64,000 nt of DNA, taken from positions 434,001 to 498,000 of the forward strand of contig CAJQLE010000003.1 in assembly GCA_905479105.1 (NCBI GenBank), read 5' to 3'. Below, one piece after another: positions 27,418-36,185 of this stretch; the stretch's first letter is position 1, and the number at the start of each line of letters is the position of its first letter. Source of the DNA: an uncultured Flavobacteriales bacterium (GTDB lineage: Bacteria; Bacteroidota; Bacteroidia; Flavobacteriales_G; Salibacteraceae). A program made the position numbers and the translations under genes. Under the pieces are notes generated by a model, which was not told where the DNA came from, made no database searches, and was given only the letters and a program-made list of their open reading frames with translations.

Positions 27418-28161
27418 ATGAGGCTAATTATTATTGTCATATTCCTTAGTACGATATCGTTGGATGTTTTACAGGCGCAAAATGTTAGTTCCTCTGTGTA
27501 TTTATTGAACGGAGAAGTTTACCGCGGTGAAGTGATTGCAATAGGCTCTGAAAGTCTTTTAATGAAAAAGGATGAGCAGATCATTAGTCTCGACCGAAAT
27601 AGAATAAGATATGTTTTCGGTCCGGAGAAAAAGTTTCAACCAATTAGGAGCAGTCAACCATCTCCATTCAAGAGATTCGATAAAAAATTATCTACTGAAT
27701 TAGGCTTTGGTATAAACACATTCACTCCTTTCGCGCTTACAATGAGTTTTACAGAGTGGCTTAAACTCACAAATCAATGGTCTGCTGGATTGGGTGCGTC
27801 TTTGGATTTTTCTGAATATTCAATGTTTAAGTATAATTTGTATGTGAGATATTTCAGGCCTCATGGAGACTATTTGAGAGGGTTTATTGATGGACAAGTC
27901 GGTTTTGCTGCAGGAGGAAGTTCCTTTATTCAAAACACTTTTGAAGTGACTAATATTGACATTTCTCCTGTTTTTCAATCCTCGATTGGTGCCGGTATTT
28001 TCCTTGACAGTGGATTAGGTGCTGGGTTTACAATAGAAATGGGGATGTCTGCTTTAAGGTATAACTTGAAAGAGACCTTTTTTAATGGTTCATCTGAGTC
28101 AATTTCAACATCCGAATTACTTAAGTTGGGGCCTTACTTTCAGTCAAGTTTTATGTTTTGA
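27418..28161 (+). CDS. Secreted/outer-membrane beta-barrel protein, unknown function
   Basis: A 247-residue protein with a signal peptide (MRLIIIVIFLSTISLDVLQAQ). A short N-terminal module (SVYLLNGEVYRGEVIAIGSESLLMKKDEQIISLDRNRI) resembles the small beta modules often found before barrels in Bacteroidota. The rest is glycine- and aromatic-rich, in amphipathic strands ending GPYFQSSFMF, as for an outer-membrane barrel. It is divergent from the LVIVD gene. No family name can be assigned. Confidence 0.7.
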   Translation: MRLIIIVIFLSTISLDVLQAQNVSSSVYLLNGEVYRGEVIAIGSESLLMKKDEQIISLDRNRIRYVFGPEKKFQPIRSSQPSPFKRFDKKLSTELGFGINTFTPFALTMSFTEWLKLTNQWSAGLGASLDFSEYSMFKYNLYVRYFRPHGDYLRGFIDGQVGFAAGGSSFIQNTFEVTNIDISPVFQSSIGAGIFLDSGLGAGFTIEMGMSALRYNLKETFFNGSSESISTSELLKLGPYFQSSFMF

Positions 28162-28220
28162 AGATTTTTAATAATCTCCTCGGTGTCTTACAGCCAATAT
28201 TGATTCTTTAAAGTTTGTCA

Positions 28221-28249
28221 TTGATAATATAAACAGGCTATTATCTTTG
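28221..28249 (+). promoter_or_regulatory. hppA promoter (-33 TTG, -7 TATCTTTG)
   Basis: TTG at 28221-28223 and TATCTTTG at 28242-28249 are separated by 18 nt, the best complete Bacteroidota promoter in the window. The ATG is 55 nt downstream of the -7 element. Confidence 0.75.
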
Positions 28250-28304
28250 CGCGCTTAAAAATTAAGGGGTGTTTGCCTTGTTAATACATTCAAATCAATT
28301 ATAA

Positions 28305-30593
28305 ATGAATAGTTTAATTTACGCATTACCAGCGTTTGGAGTTTTAGCTCTATTGTTTGTAGCTTGGAAAAGTGCTTGGGTATCTAAGCAAGAAGTCGGA
28401 ACCGAAAAAATGGCCAAGATCGCCCACAACATTGCCGTTGGTGCAATGGCGTTCTTAAAGGCAGAGTATAAAGTGCTCGCCATCTTTGTTGTGGCTGTAG
28501 CAGCGTTGTTGGCATTCAAAGGTGCCAGCGAAGCAAACTCAAGTCCGCTTGTGGCATTGTCTTTTGTAGTTGGTGCAGTTTGTTCTGGACTAGCAGGTTA
28601 TCTTGGTATGAAAGTAGCAACTAAGGCAAACGTTCGTACAACTAATGCAGCTCGCACATCACTGGGTAAAGCCTTAGAGGTTGCTTTTGGTGGTGGTTCT
28701 GTAATGGGTTTGGGTGTAGTAGGATTAGGAGTACTTGGTTTAAGTCTTCTTTTCATTCTTTACGCTAACCTTTTTGGTCTGCAAGATGAAAATCAAGTGG
28801 CTACTGTATTGAATGTGTTAGCTGGTTTCTCCTTAGGAGCTTCATCTATTGCATTGTTTGCTCGTGTTGGTGGTGGTATTTATACCAAAGCTGCTGACGT
28901 TGGAGCTGACTTAGTAGGAAAAGTAGAAGCTGGTATTCCAGAAGATCACCCTTTGAATCCTGCAACTATTGCTGATAACGTTGGTGACAACGTAGGAGAT
29001 GTTGCTGGTATGGGAGCTGACCTTTTCGAATCCTATGTAGGATCTATTATTGGTACGATGGTTTTAGGTGCGGTTTTCGTTCCTGGTTTTATGGACTTAG
29101 ATCCAACAAACTCATGGTTAGGTCTTGGAGCGGTAATGCTTCCATTGGCACTTGCTGCTGTTGGTATCGTGGTGTCAATCATTGGAACATTCTTCGTAAG
29201 AGTAAAAGATGGTGGAGACCCACACACTGCATTAAATATCGGTGAATTCGGTTCTGCAGGTTTAATGGTTGTGCTTTCATATTTCATTATTGGGTATTTT
29301 TTACCTGAGACTTGGAGTTTTGAAGGAACAGACTACTCTGCAAACGGAGTATTTTTCGCAACGCTTGCTGGTCTTATAGCAGGTCTTGGAATTGGTAAAA
29401 TCACAGAATACTACACAGGAACTGGAACTCCTCCAGTAATGTCTATCGTTCGTCAGTCATTAACAGGGTCTGCAACCAACATCATCGCTGGTTTGGGAGT
29501 GGGTATGATGAGTACTGCAATTCCAGTAATCTTGATTGCCGCTGCAATTCTTGTTGCTCACTATTTCGCAGGACTTTACGGTATCGCGATAGCTGCAGTA
29601 GGAATGTTAGCAAACACAGGTATTCAATTAGCAGTTGATGCATACGGACCTATTTCGGACAACGCTGGTGGTATCGCTGAAATGGCTGATCTTCCAAAAG
29701 AAGTTCGTCAACGCACAGATAAGTTGGATGCTGTTGGTAATACCACTGCTGCTATCGGTAAAGGATTTGCCATTGGTTCTGCTGCACTTACTGCTCTTGC
29801 TTTATTTGCTGCATTCATGCAACAAGCAAATGTTCAGGAAATCAACGTTGCTGTTCCTAAGGTAATGGCTGGTCTTTTGATTGGTGCAATGCTTCCTTTT
29901 GTCTTCTCGGCATTGAGTATGAATGCTGTTGGCCGTGCCGCAATGGCGATGATTGAAGAAGTAAGACGTCAATTCAACGAGCTTCCAGCTTTAAAAGCAG
30001 CATTGGAAGTAATGAAGCGCAACGAAGGCAAAGAGCAAAGCGAATGGAGCAAGGAAGATCAAGCAACATTTGATGCAGCTGATGGAGTTCCTGAATACGA
30101 TAAGTGTGTTGAGATTTCAACCAAGGCTTCTATTCGCGAAATGGTTCTTCCAGGTTTAATGGCGGTAATTGTGCCAGTTGGATTTGGATTCATTGGCGGC
30201 CCAGAAATGTTGGGTGGTTTACTCGCTGGTGTAACATCCGCAGGTGTGTTGATGGCGATTTTCCAATCAAACGCTGGAGGTGCGTGGGATAATGCTAAGA
30301 AGATGTTTGAAGAAGGTGTTGAGATCAATGGTAAAATGTATTACAAAGGCTCTGAGCCGCACAAAGCAACTGTTGTTGGTGATACTGTTGGTGATCCATT
30401 TAAAGATACTTCAGGTCCATCATTGAACATTTTGTTGAAATTGATGTCTGTAGTAGCATTGGTAATTGCTCCTTCTATTGCACTTGATAAAATTGTAAAA
30501 GTTGAAGATGAGCAGGTGAATGAAATTAAGGTTGAAGAGGCTGAAGTGATTTCAGCTATTACAACTGAAGAGACTGCTGCATTCAGTGAATAA
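28305..30593 (+). CDS. hppA: Membrane-bound (K+-dependent, probably Na+-pumping) pyrophosphatase
   Basis: A 762-residue polytopic pyrophosphatase that couples pyrophosphate hydrolysis to ion pumping. The catalytic loop reads [20 protein letters not shown], followed by [30 protein letters not shown] has alanine (A482) where K+-independent enzymes have lysine, so it should be K+-dependent. E242 in ADLFESY sits where Na+-pumping members carry the gate glutamate. It is longer than the roughly 670-residue minimal enzymes, with an acidic C-terminal tail ([14 protein letters not shown]). A canonical promoter precedes it and a terminator follows. Confidence 0.95.
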   Translation: MNSLIYALPAFGVLALLFVAWKSAWVSKQEVGTEKMAKIAHNIAVGAMAFLKAEYKVLAIFVVAVAALLAFKGASEANSSPLVALSFVVGAVCSGLAGYLGMKVATKANVRTTNAARTSLGKALEVAFGGGSVMGLGVVGLGVLGLSLLFILYANLFGLQDENQVATVLNVLAGFSLGASSIALFARVGGGIYTKAADVGADLVGKVEAGIPEDHPLNPATIADNVGDNVGDVAGMGADLFESYVGSIIGTMVLGAVFVPGFMDLDPTNSWLGLGAVMLPLALAAVGIVVSIIGTFFVRVKDGGDPHTALNIGEFGSAGLMVVLSYFIIGYFLPETWSFEGTDYSANGVFFATLAGLIAGLGIGKITEYYTGTGTPPVMSIVRQSLTGSATNIIAGLGVGMMSTAIPVILIAAAILVAHYFAGLYGIAIAAVGMLANTGIQLAVDAYGPISDNAGGIAEMADLPKEVRQRTDKLDAVGNTTAAIGKGFAIGSAALTALALFAAFMQQANVQEINVAVPKVMAGLLIGAMLPFVFSALSMNAVGRAAMAMIEEVRRQFNELPALKAALEVMKRNEGKEQSEWSKEDQATFDAADGVPEYDKCVEISTKASIREMVLPGLMAVIVPVGFGFIGGPEMLGGLLAGVTSAGVLMAIFQSNAGGAWDNAKKMFEEGVEINGKMYYKGSEPHKATVVGDTVGDPFKDTSGPSLNILLKLMSVVALVIAPSIALDKIVKVEDEQVNEIKVEEAEVISAITTEETAAFSE

Positions 30594-30618
30594 AGAGTCA
30601 CGATCACTACTTTGAAAG

Positions 30619-30652
30619 AACCCTGACATCATTAAGATGCTCAGGGTTTTTT
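30619..30652 (+). terminator. hppA terminator
   Basis: The stem AACCCTGA/TCAGGGTT is extended by an inner CATC/GATG pairing with one bulged C, followed by a run of Ts that overlaps the stop codon of the convergent MazG gene by 2 nt. Confidence 0.85.
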
Positions 30653-30989
30653 ATTGAAGTTTAGTATTGTTCTTGTGACGATCTGCGTCTCGGTTAGTTT
30701 TCTTTTCTAAATTCTTCTCAAGCGCCTTTGTTAGGTCAACTCCCGTTTGATTGGCCAAGCAGATTAAGACGAACAATACATCCGCCATTTCATCACCAAG
30801 GTCCTTGCTTTTGTCGCTTTCTTTCTCACTTTGTTCACCATACCTCCGGGCAATAATTCTAGCCACTTCACCTACCTCTTCTGTGAGCATGGCCATATTA
30901 GTAAGCTCGTTAAAGTATCGTACGCCAGTCGTTTTAATCCATTGATCAACCTTTTCTTGCGCTTCTTTTAAGGATATCTCATCATTCAT
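30651..30989 (-). CDS. MazG-like nucleotide pyrophosphohydrolase
   Basis: A 112-residue all-alpha NTP pyrophosphohydrolase of the MazG type. Metal-binding acids are in LTEEVGEVARII and DLGDEMADVLFVLICLA (EExxE and ExxD motifs). The family removes pyrophosphate from non-canonical or excess NTPs. Its ATG overlaps the stop of the SGNH-like gene by 4 nt, so it is coupled to the MBOAT unit, though a functional link is not obvious. Confidence 0.9.
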   Translation of the reverse strand: MNDEISLKEAQEKVDQWIKTTGVRYFNELTNMAMLTEEVGEVARIIARRYGEQSEKESDKSKDLGDEMADVLFVLICLANQTGVDLTKALEKNLEKKTNRDADRHKNNTKLQ

Positions 30990-31975
30990 AATTCGATTGA
31001 TTTTAAGGTGTTTGCGATGTTTTTAGCAATGGTTTTTCTGCCCTTTTCATCATAGTGTTCCGTTGGAAAATCTTTGTCAGTAAAGTTTGAAGCTCTAAGT
31101 ACTTCAAGGTTATTGACTACGATGAACCCTTTGCTTGTATAGCGATTGACGAGCCATTCGGAGTTTTGCTTTATCAATGATGTTAGGTTTTTACCAACGA
31201 GCGAGTCAGCCGTTTCGATGTTTTCAGCGAGCAAGTTGTAGATGACTTTAAACCCTCTCTTTTTGGCTATTATGCAGATTTCATCAAAGTCCTTTACACG
31301 TTGATTTTCTTCATCAATCACGAATGCGTACTGCTTGATGAATTGATCCGCTAATTGACGTTTAGGGTTTTTCCAATCGCCCCATTTCTCAACGGCACAC
31401 CAATTATTGACGGTGTTTTTAGGGATCTCAAATGGTAGTATGTCATCATTCCAATGTGCTTGCACTATGGCGTTTCTTTCTTCCGCTGATTTATTGTCGT
31501 ATGCATTTAAGCTCATTAAAAGACGATTGAATAAAACAGGTCTTTCATTGTAAAATACATTCGATTCGTTCAAGGCAGTTTCTAAGTCTGAATTGATCCA
31601 GCTTGGTCCGAATGACCTTAAGTTCATCGTGATTATAAATGTCTTTGCTTCTGATTCTTCAGGAAATAATGGCAGTAATTGACGGTATACACCTGCGTGA
31701 GATGCGGGTTTATTGATAGCCTCGAATTGAAGTTGGGGAAAGTAGTCAGCAACAAATTGACTGATCTTTCGCGGGTCATTTTCTTCGATATGCTCGGGTG
31801 GAAAATTACTGGATGCTGAAATGTAGATAATATCACAGTTCTTGATCTTGTCTACTTGCAAATACTGATCTGCATGATCATCAACAAAGTCAATAAATAA
31901 AGTGCGCTTGTAGATTTGATTCAGTGCGAACAGGATGATTCCAAATGCTAATATTTTGACAACAAGTTTCATCAT
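30986..31975 (-). CDS. SGNH/DltD-like membrane-anchored protein, partner of MBOAT
   Basis: A 329-residue protein with one N-terminal membrane segment (KLVVKILAFGIILFALNQIY). A C-terminal EHYDEKGRKTIAKNIAN block resembles the D/E-x-x-H end of SGNH-fold acyl-transfer partners; DIIYISASSNF near residue 45 could hold the nucleophilic serine. The start at 31975 overlaps the MBOAT stop by one base (TGATG). Pairing with an MBOAT protein suggests extracytoplasmic O-acylation of a glycan. The SGNH assignment is from layout, not a strong motif. Confidence 0.65.
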   Translation of the reverse strand: MMKLVVKILAFGIILFALNQIYKRTLFIDFVDDHADQYLQVDKIKNCDIIYISASSNFPPEHIEENDPRKISQFVADYFPQLQFEAINKPASHAGVYRQLLPLFPEESEAKTFIITMNLRSFGPSWINSDLETALNESNVFYNERPVLFNRLLMSLNAYDNKSAEERNAIVQAHWNDDILPFEIPKNTVNNWCAVEKWGDWKNPKRQLADQFIKQYAFVIDEENQRVKDFDEICIIAKKRGFKVIYNLLAENIETADSLVGKNLTSLIKQNSEWLVNRYTSKGFIVVNNLEVLRASNFTDKDFPTEHYDEKGRKTIAKNIANTLKSIEL

Positions 31976-33375
31976 CAGAACTGAAAATAGATAAATGGAT
32001 GATTTGTTGTGCCAGCAAAACCTGTGATGGAAAATATTAGAAAAGCATAAACAGCCCATCTTTTAGCGCTTGATTTGTCATTGATCCAAGAATTAAATCC
32101 ACGATCTTTAAAAGCCAGGTCAGATAATAGGAAGACTCCTAAGAAGGAAATGATGGTGGTGTTCCATTCGATTTCAATTCCGTTAGATTCAGATCTAAAC
32201 ATCCCCAGAATATAGGTTGATGCATCAGTAACTGATTGACTTCTGAAGAATATCCATGCAAGGAAGGTGATGGACATTGTGACAAACCATTGGGGGATTT
32301 TCAGCCAAGCAGATGTATTCCGTGAAATAAACCATCGTTCCAATAGATATGCGAAACCATGAATCGCACCCCAAACCACAAAGGTCCAATTAGCACCATG
32401 CCATAATCCACTTATTAAAAAGACGATTAGAATATTTACAGCCAATTTGATGGTTGAAACCTTACTACCTCCAATGGGAATGAAGAGATAATCTCTAAAC
32501 CATGTAGAGAGAGAAATGTGCCATTTGCTCCAGAACTCTCTTATGGAAGTGGCTGTGTAAGGAGCGTTAAAATTGTCCATTAACTCAATTCCAAATAAGC
32601 GTGCTGTGCCTATGGCTATAAGTGAATAACCATGAAAGTCGCTATAGATTTGAATTCCAAACAGAATCATACCCGCAAATAATTGCAATGGTGAAGCTTC
32701 GTCTTGCTGATCGAATATTTGATCCACTATTGGGCTCAAATTATCAGCTATACACATCTTAATAAACAGGCCATAAAGAATAAGTCTTCCTCCATGCTGA
32801 ATGAGTTTGTAGCTAAAACGATGCTCTGCAAACAATTGTCGTTGGAGATGACTGAATCGCTCAATTGGCCCGGCTACGAGCTGCGGGAAAAAGCTCACAA
32901 AAAGGGCGAATTTGAAAATATTTGTTTCTGGTTTTGTGCGGTTATAATACACATCAATGGTGTATCCAATCGTTTGAAAAGTGTAAAATGAAATACCGAC
33001 TGGAAGGGCATAATCCCAAAAGGTTCTAAATCCTTCTAGCTGCTCCTGATTGATAATGGATATCGGGTAAAGGACATCATTTAGAAACCAGCCTGAGTAT
33101 TTGAAAAACGCAAGCAAGCCTAGGTTTGTAATGAGGCTTATTGCTAATCCTAGTTTTTTATAGAGTTGATTTTCGGATCGTGAAATATATTGAGCTGCAA
33201 AGAAATCAACCGTTGTGCTTAGTAGGATGAGACCAAGATATTCAACCTTCCAAAAACCATAAAAAAAATAGCTCGCTAAAAGCAATAAAATCCAACGCCA
33301 CCTAAATGGAAGTGCAAAATAAATCAGCACAACTGACGGTAAGAAAATCAGAAATGGAAGCGAGTTGAATAACAC
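31975..33375 (-). CDS. MBOAT family O-acyltransferase (AlgI/DltB-like)
   Basis: A 466-residue multi-spanning membrane-bound O-acyltransferase. The family core is visible in FFPQLVAGPIERFSHLQRQL, FWSKWHISLSTWFRDYLFIPIGGS and the catalytic histidine in SGLWHGANWTFVVWGAIHG. Members move acyl groups across the membrane to polysaccharides (AlgI) or teichoic acids (DltB). The downstream SGNH-like gene is the expected periplasmic partner. The glycan target is unknown. Confidence 0.93.
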   Translation of the reverse strand: MLFNSLPFLIFLPSVVLIYFALPFRWRWILLLLASYFFYGFWKVEYLGLILLSTTVDFFAAQYISRSENQLYKKLGLAISLITNLGLLAFFKYSGWFLNDVLYPISIINQEQLEGFRTFWDYALPVGISFYTFQTIGYTIDVYYNRTKPETNIFKFALFVSFFPQLVAGPIERFSHLQRQLFAEHRFSYKLIQHGGRLILYGLFIKMCIADNLSPIVDQIFDQQDEASPLQLFAGMILFGIQIYSDFHGYSLIAIGTARLFGIELMDNFNAPYTATSIREFWSKWHISLSTWFRDYLFIPIGGSKVSTIKLAVNILIVFLISGLWHGANWTFVVWGAIHGFAYLLERWFISRNTSAWLKIPQWFVTMSITFLAWIFFRSQSVTDASTYILGMFRSESNGIEIEWNTTIISFLGVFLLSDLAFKDRGFNSWINDKSSAKRWAVYAFLIFSITGFAGTTNHPFIYFQF

Positions 33376-33378
33376 GTG

Positions 33379-33831
33379 CTACTCTTTATTTTTGGTGTCG
33401 ATGATGATAGTTACAGGACCGTCATTGGTCAAATGTACATCCATATCAGCCCCGAATTCACCCGTTTGGGTGACTTTGCCTGTCAGGTTTTCTAATTCTT
33501 TGCAGAAGGCTTCGTAAAGAGGAATGGCTTGTTCAGGTTTTGCGGCTCTTATAAAACTCGGTCTTGTTCCCTTTTTGTATTTAGCGTGAAGCGTAAATTG
33601 ACTAACAACCAATACGCTACCGTCAACATCGATGATGGATTTATTCATCAAGCCTTTTTCATCAGAAAAAATCCGAAGAGCTACAATCTTATTCGCGAGC
33701 CATTCAACGTCTTCATTAGAGTCTTCACTTTCAATTCCGAGTAATATCAAATACCCTTGACCTATTTTCCCAACAACTTTTTGGTTGACATCTACGGAAC
33801 AATGGCTTACTCTTTGAATAATGCTTCTCAT
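33379..33831 (-). CDS. dtd: D-aminoacyl-tRNA deacylase
   Basis: A 150-residue DTD that frees tRNAs mischarged with D-amino acids or glycine. The active-site motif SQFTLHA is near residue 77 and the cross-subunit motif TNDGPVTI near residue 138. MRSIIQRVSHCSVDV is the classical N-terminus. It lies 3 nt upstream of the MBOAT gene on the minus strand and 24 nt after a terminator, so a promoter must lie in that short gap or transcription reads through. Confidence 0.95.
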   Translation of the reverse strand: MRSIIQRVSHCSVDVNQKVVGKIGQGYLILLGIESEDSNEDVEWLANKIVALRIFSDEKGLMNKSIIDVDGSVLVVSQFTLHAKYKKGTRPSFIRAAKPEQAIPLYEAFCKELENLTGKVTQTGEFGADMDVHLTNDGPVTIIIDTKNKE

Positions 33832-33854
33832 ACAGGATTTTGATAAAGTTTAAA

Positions 33855-33885
33855 CAAAAAAAATGCCCTTCGATTAGAAGGGCAT
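33855..33885 (-). terminator. Terminator of the small Cys-rich lipoprotein gene
   Basis: On the minus strand there is a 9-bp stem (ATGCCCTTC and GAAGGGCAT) with a 5-nt loop, followed by eight or more Ts. Confidence 0.92.
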
Positions 33886-33905
33886 TATAAATATCTAAAA
33901 GATAA

Positions 33906-34118
33906 TTACTTGCACGTACATCCAAATGCTTCAGCAAGTGCGATATCAGCTTTGTAATCGTCTTTGTTATCGTAATCATCTTCACATACTTCTTCAGTGT
34001 CTCCGTAACACTCACAATCTTGGCATTTGTTGCATGATGAGAATGAAATAGCGAAAAGAGCGGCAGTAGCGATTAATAGGTAGGACTTTTTTATAATAAA
34101 TAAATAATGTTTAAGCAA
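33906..34118 (-). CDS. Small cysteine-rich lipoprotein, non-ATG start
   Basis: About 70 residues. The signal peptide and lipobox (KKSYLLIATAALFAISFSSC) precede a mature peptide CNKCQDCECYGDTEEVCEDDYD...GCTCK with eight cysteines, including the lipidated one, and many acidic residues. No ATG sits at the natural start: the codon before KKSYLL is ATA. TTG at 34118 gives a plausible signal peptide (MLKHYLFIIKKSYLL); the only ATG, at 34154, gives an odd 41-residue leader. A strong terminator follows, showing it is a real transcript. Function unknown; disulfides or metal binding are possible. Confidence 0.65.
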   Translation of the reverse strand: MLKHYLFIIKKSYLLIATAALFAISFSSCNKCQDCECYGDTEEVCEDDYDNKDDYKADIALAEAFGCTCK

Positions 34119-34179
34119 GAATAATGAAAAATCAAACTGGTGGCAGCCACACACGTTATCAAGTTTGAACGTATTTGTG

Positions 34180-35103
34180 TTAATTCCCCTTTTTAAGACC
34201 CTCTAATTCTTTATAGAGATGAATGTAATTCTCATATCTAAAAATCGGCAATCTACTTTCTTCAAATTCTGGTTTCACAGCGCATCCAGGTTCGTTTATA
34301 TGCTTGCAGTTCCCAAACTTGCAGTTTTCGCTTAGTTTGACCATTTCAGGGAAATAGTCTTTCAATTCTTCCGGTTCCATATCAATCAGACCAAAGCTTT
34401 TTAAACCAGGCGTGTCGATGATAAATGAATCTGAATTTATCTGATGCATTTCTGCAAAAGTGGTAGTGTGCTGTCCCTTTTCGTTTGCTGTAGATACGAC
34501 AGATACCTTAGCGTCAATCTCGGGATTTAACGCATTAAGCAATGAGCTTTTACCGACACCACTGGTTCCTGAGAAAAGGCTGATTTTCCCAGAAATCAGT
34601 GTTTCAATTGTTTCTATCCCTTCATTGTCATTGACAGAAATAGCTTCGCTTTCGTAACCAATATTCCTGTATGCTTCCCTCAAATTTTCGAGGTATTCAA
34701 GTTCACTCTCGTTCAGTAAGTCAGTTTTATTGAAGACGATGACCGCGGGAATCTGATATGCCGCGGCAGTGACTAAAAATCGATCTACGAAACCAAACTT
34801 TAGCTTTGGCTCCTTCAGGGAAGTCACCATTACCGCTAAATCTATATTTGCCGCTATTATGTGCGTTTCTTTCGAAAGATTGGTAGACTTCCGAATGATA
34901 TAATTTTTTCGATCATAGATTTTGCTGATAGAATAGTCCTCACCAGTGGTGTCTATATCTACGATATCTCCAACCGTAATATGATTGGTGTTTCTTGAGT
35001 TGGCTGTTCTTAGTTTTCCTCTTGAACGTGCATCTATAATGCTTCCATCTTCTAACCTTACTTTATACCAGCTGCCCGTGCTTTTTACGACTAATGCCTT
35101 CAT
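34180..35103 (-). CDS. rsgA: Ribosome small-subunit-dependent GTPase A
   Basis: A 307-residue circularly permuted GTPase that assists late 30S maturation. The order G4 (FNKTDLL), G1 (GTSGVGKSSLLNAL), G3 (DTPGLKSFGL) shows the permutation. An N-terminal OB domain (DGSIIDARSRGKLR) and a C-terminal zinc motif (CKFGNCKHINEPGC) complete the family layout. It is divergent from the glucosaminidase gene. Confidence 0.95.
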   Translation of the reverse strand: MKALVVKSTGSWYKVRLEDGSIIDARSRGKLRTANSRNTNHITVGDIVDIDTTGEDYSISKIYDRKNYIIRKSTNLSKETHIIAANIDLAVMVTSLKEPKLKFGFVDRFLVTAAAYQIPAVIVFNKTDLLNESELEYLENLREAYRNIGYESEAISVNDNEGIETIETLISGKISLFSGTSGVGKSSLLNALNPEIDAKVSVVSTANEKGQHTTTFAEMHQINSDSFIIDTPGLKSFGLIDMEPEELKDYFPEMVKLSENCKFGNCKHINEPGCAVKPEFEESRLPIFRYENYIHLYKELEGLKKGN

Positions 35104-35148
35104 TTTTTGTAATTAACACTTTGATTGTTAATAACGACATCTCAATTG

Positions 35149-35180
35149 TTGAAAACTTCGTTAATAACTCGATATTTTTG
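35149..35180 (+). promoter_or_regulatory. Promoter of the LysM glucosaminidase gene
   Basis: TTG at 35149-35151 and TATTTTTG at 35173-35180 are separated by 21 nt, matching the Bacteroidota consensus. It lies downstream of an in-frame ATG at 35094, so the ATG at 35199 is the start. Confidence 0.75.
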
Positions 35181-35198
35181 TACCAAGCCTTATTGAGC

Positions 35199-36185
35199 AT
35201 GCAAAGTAACATTCTATCATCATTATTCCTTATCGGAAATATATTCTTCGCGAGTCTTCAAGCGCAGTCTCAGCCAGCAGAGCCGAGAATGTCGAAGGTT
35301 GACTATATCAATGAATTTAAAGACCAAGCTATCCGGGAGATGCATGCTACGGGTATTCCGGCAAGTATTACTCTGGCTCAAGGAATGTTGGAAAGTGATT
35401 ATGGAAACAGTCCACTTGCTAAATATGCTCGCAATCACTTCGGAATCAAGTGTCATAAAGGATGGGATGGACCTTCTTTTATTCAAGATGACGATGAAGC
35501 CAATGAATGTTTTAGAAAATATTACTCCGCGTTTGATTCATACCGCGATCACAGTGAGTTCTTAATGACGCGTGATCGTTATGCTTCACTATTCGATTAT
35601 AAGCATACAGATTATAAGAATTGGGCAAAAGGATTAAAAAAGGCAGGTTATGCAACTAATCCTAATTATGCAGATATGCTGATTAAGCTAATACATGATA
35701 ATGAGTTGCATCAATTTGATAACGTGAAGATGTTGCCAGAGAAGCAATCTGTGGCTGAAATGAAGACTGAAAAAACCTATACTCGTTCTGAGTCAATTCC
35801 TCATATAGCGAGTGTCTCTGCAATAGATGTAAGTGATAACAGTATTAAATTTATTACAGCCAAGAATGGCGACACTCCTGAAAAAATTGCCGAACGATTT
35901 GATATGGGGCGCTGGCAAATCTTAAAGTATAACGACCTCGCTAAAGGATCTCGCCTAGTGGAAGGAGAGGTGATTTACTTGCAACCAAAGCGCAATAACG
36001 CAAAGAAGGAATTTCATACAGTACAACAAGGAGAAACGGTCAGAGAGGTTTCTCAAATGTATGGTGTGAAGATGAAGACCATATATAAGTTGAATGACTT
36101 AGATGAGTCAAGTAAGTTGACAGATGGTCAAAGACTTAAGATTCGTAAAATAGGTGTGCTAGGAGCACATTTTACAGGGCGTTAA
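35199..36185 (+). CDS. N-acetylglucosaminidase with two LysM domains
   Basis: A 328-residue secreted peptidoglycan hydrolase. The signal peptide ends near FASLQAQ. The glucosaminidase domain (residues about 35-170) has ITLAQGMLESDYGNSPLAKYARNHFGIKC, with the catalytic glutamate in LESDYG. Two LysM peptidoglycan-binding repeats follow (KNGDTPEKIAERFDMG and QQGETVREVSQMYGVK). It cleaves septal or lateral glycan strands. The stop overlaps the convergent gene by 3 nt. Confidence 0.92.
   Translation: MQSNILSSLFLIGNIFFASLQAQSQPAEPRMSKVDYINEFKDQAIREMHATGIPASITLAQGMLESDYGNSPLAKYARNHFGIKCHKGWDGPSFIQDDDEANECFRKYYSAFDSYRDHSEFLMTRDRYASLFDYKHTDYKNWAKGLKKAGYATNPNYADMLIKLIHDNELHQFDNVKMLPEKQSVAEMKTEKTYTRSESIPHIASVSAIDVSDNSIKFITAKNGDTPEKIAERFDMGRWQILKYNDLAKGSRLVEGEVIYLQPKRNNAKKEFHTVQQGETVREVSQMYGVKMKTIYKLNDLDESSKLTDGQRLKIRKIGVLGAHFTGR

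Noticed and set aside
32704-32991. 95-residue plus-strand frame inside the MBOAT gene
   Set aside because: It is antisense to strongly conserved MBOAT motifs, with no start signal or homology.
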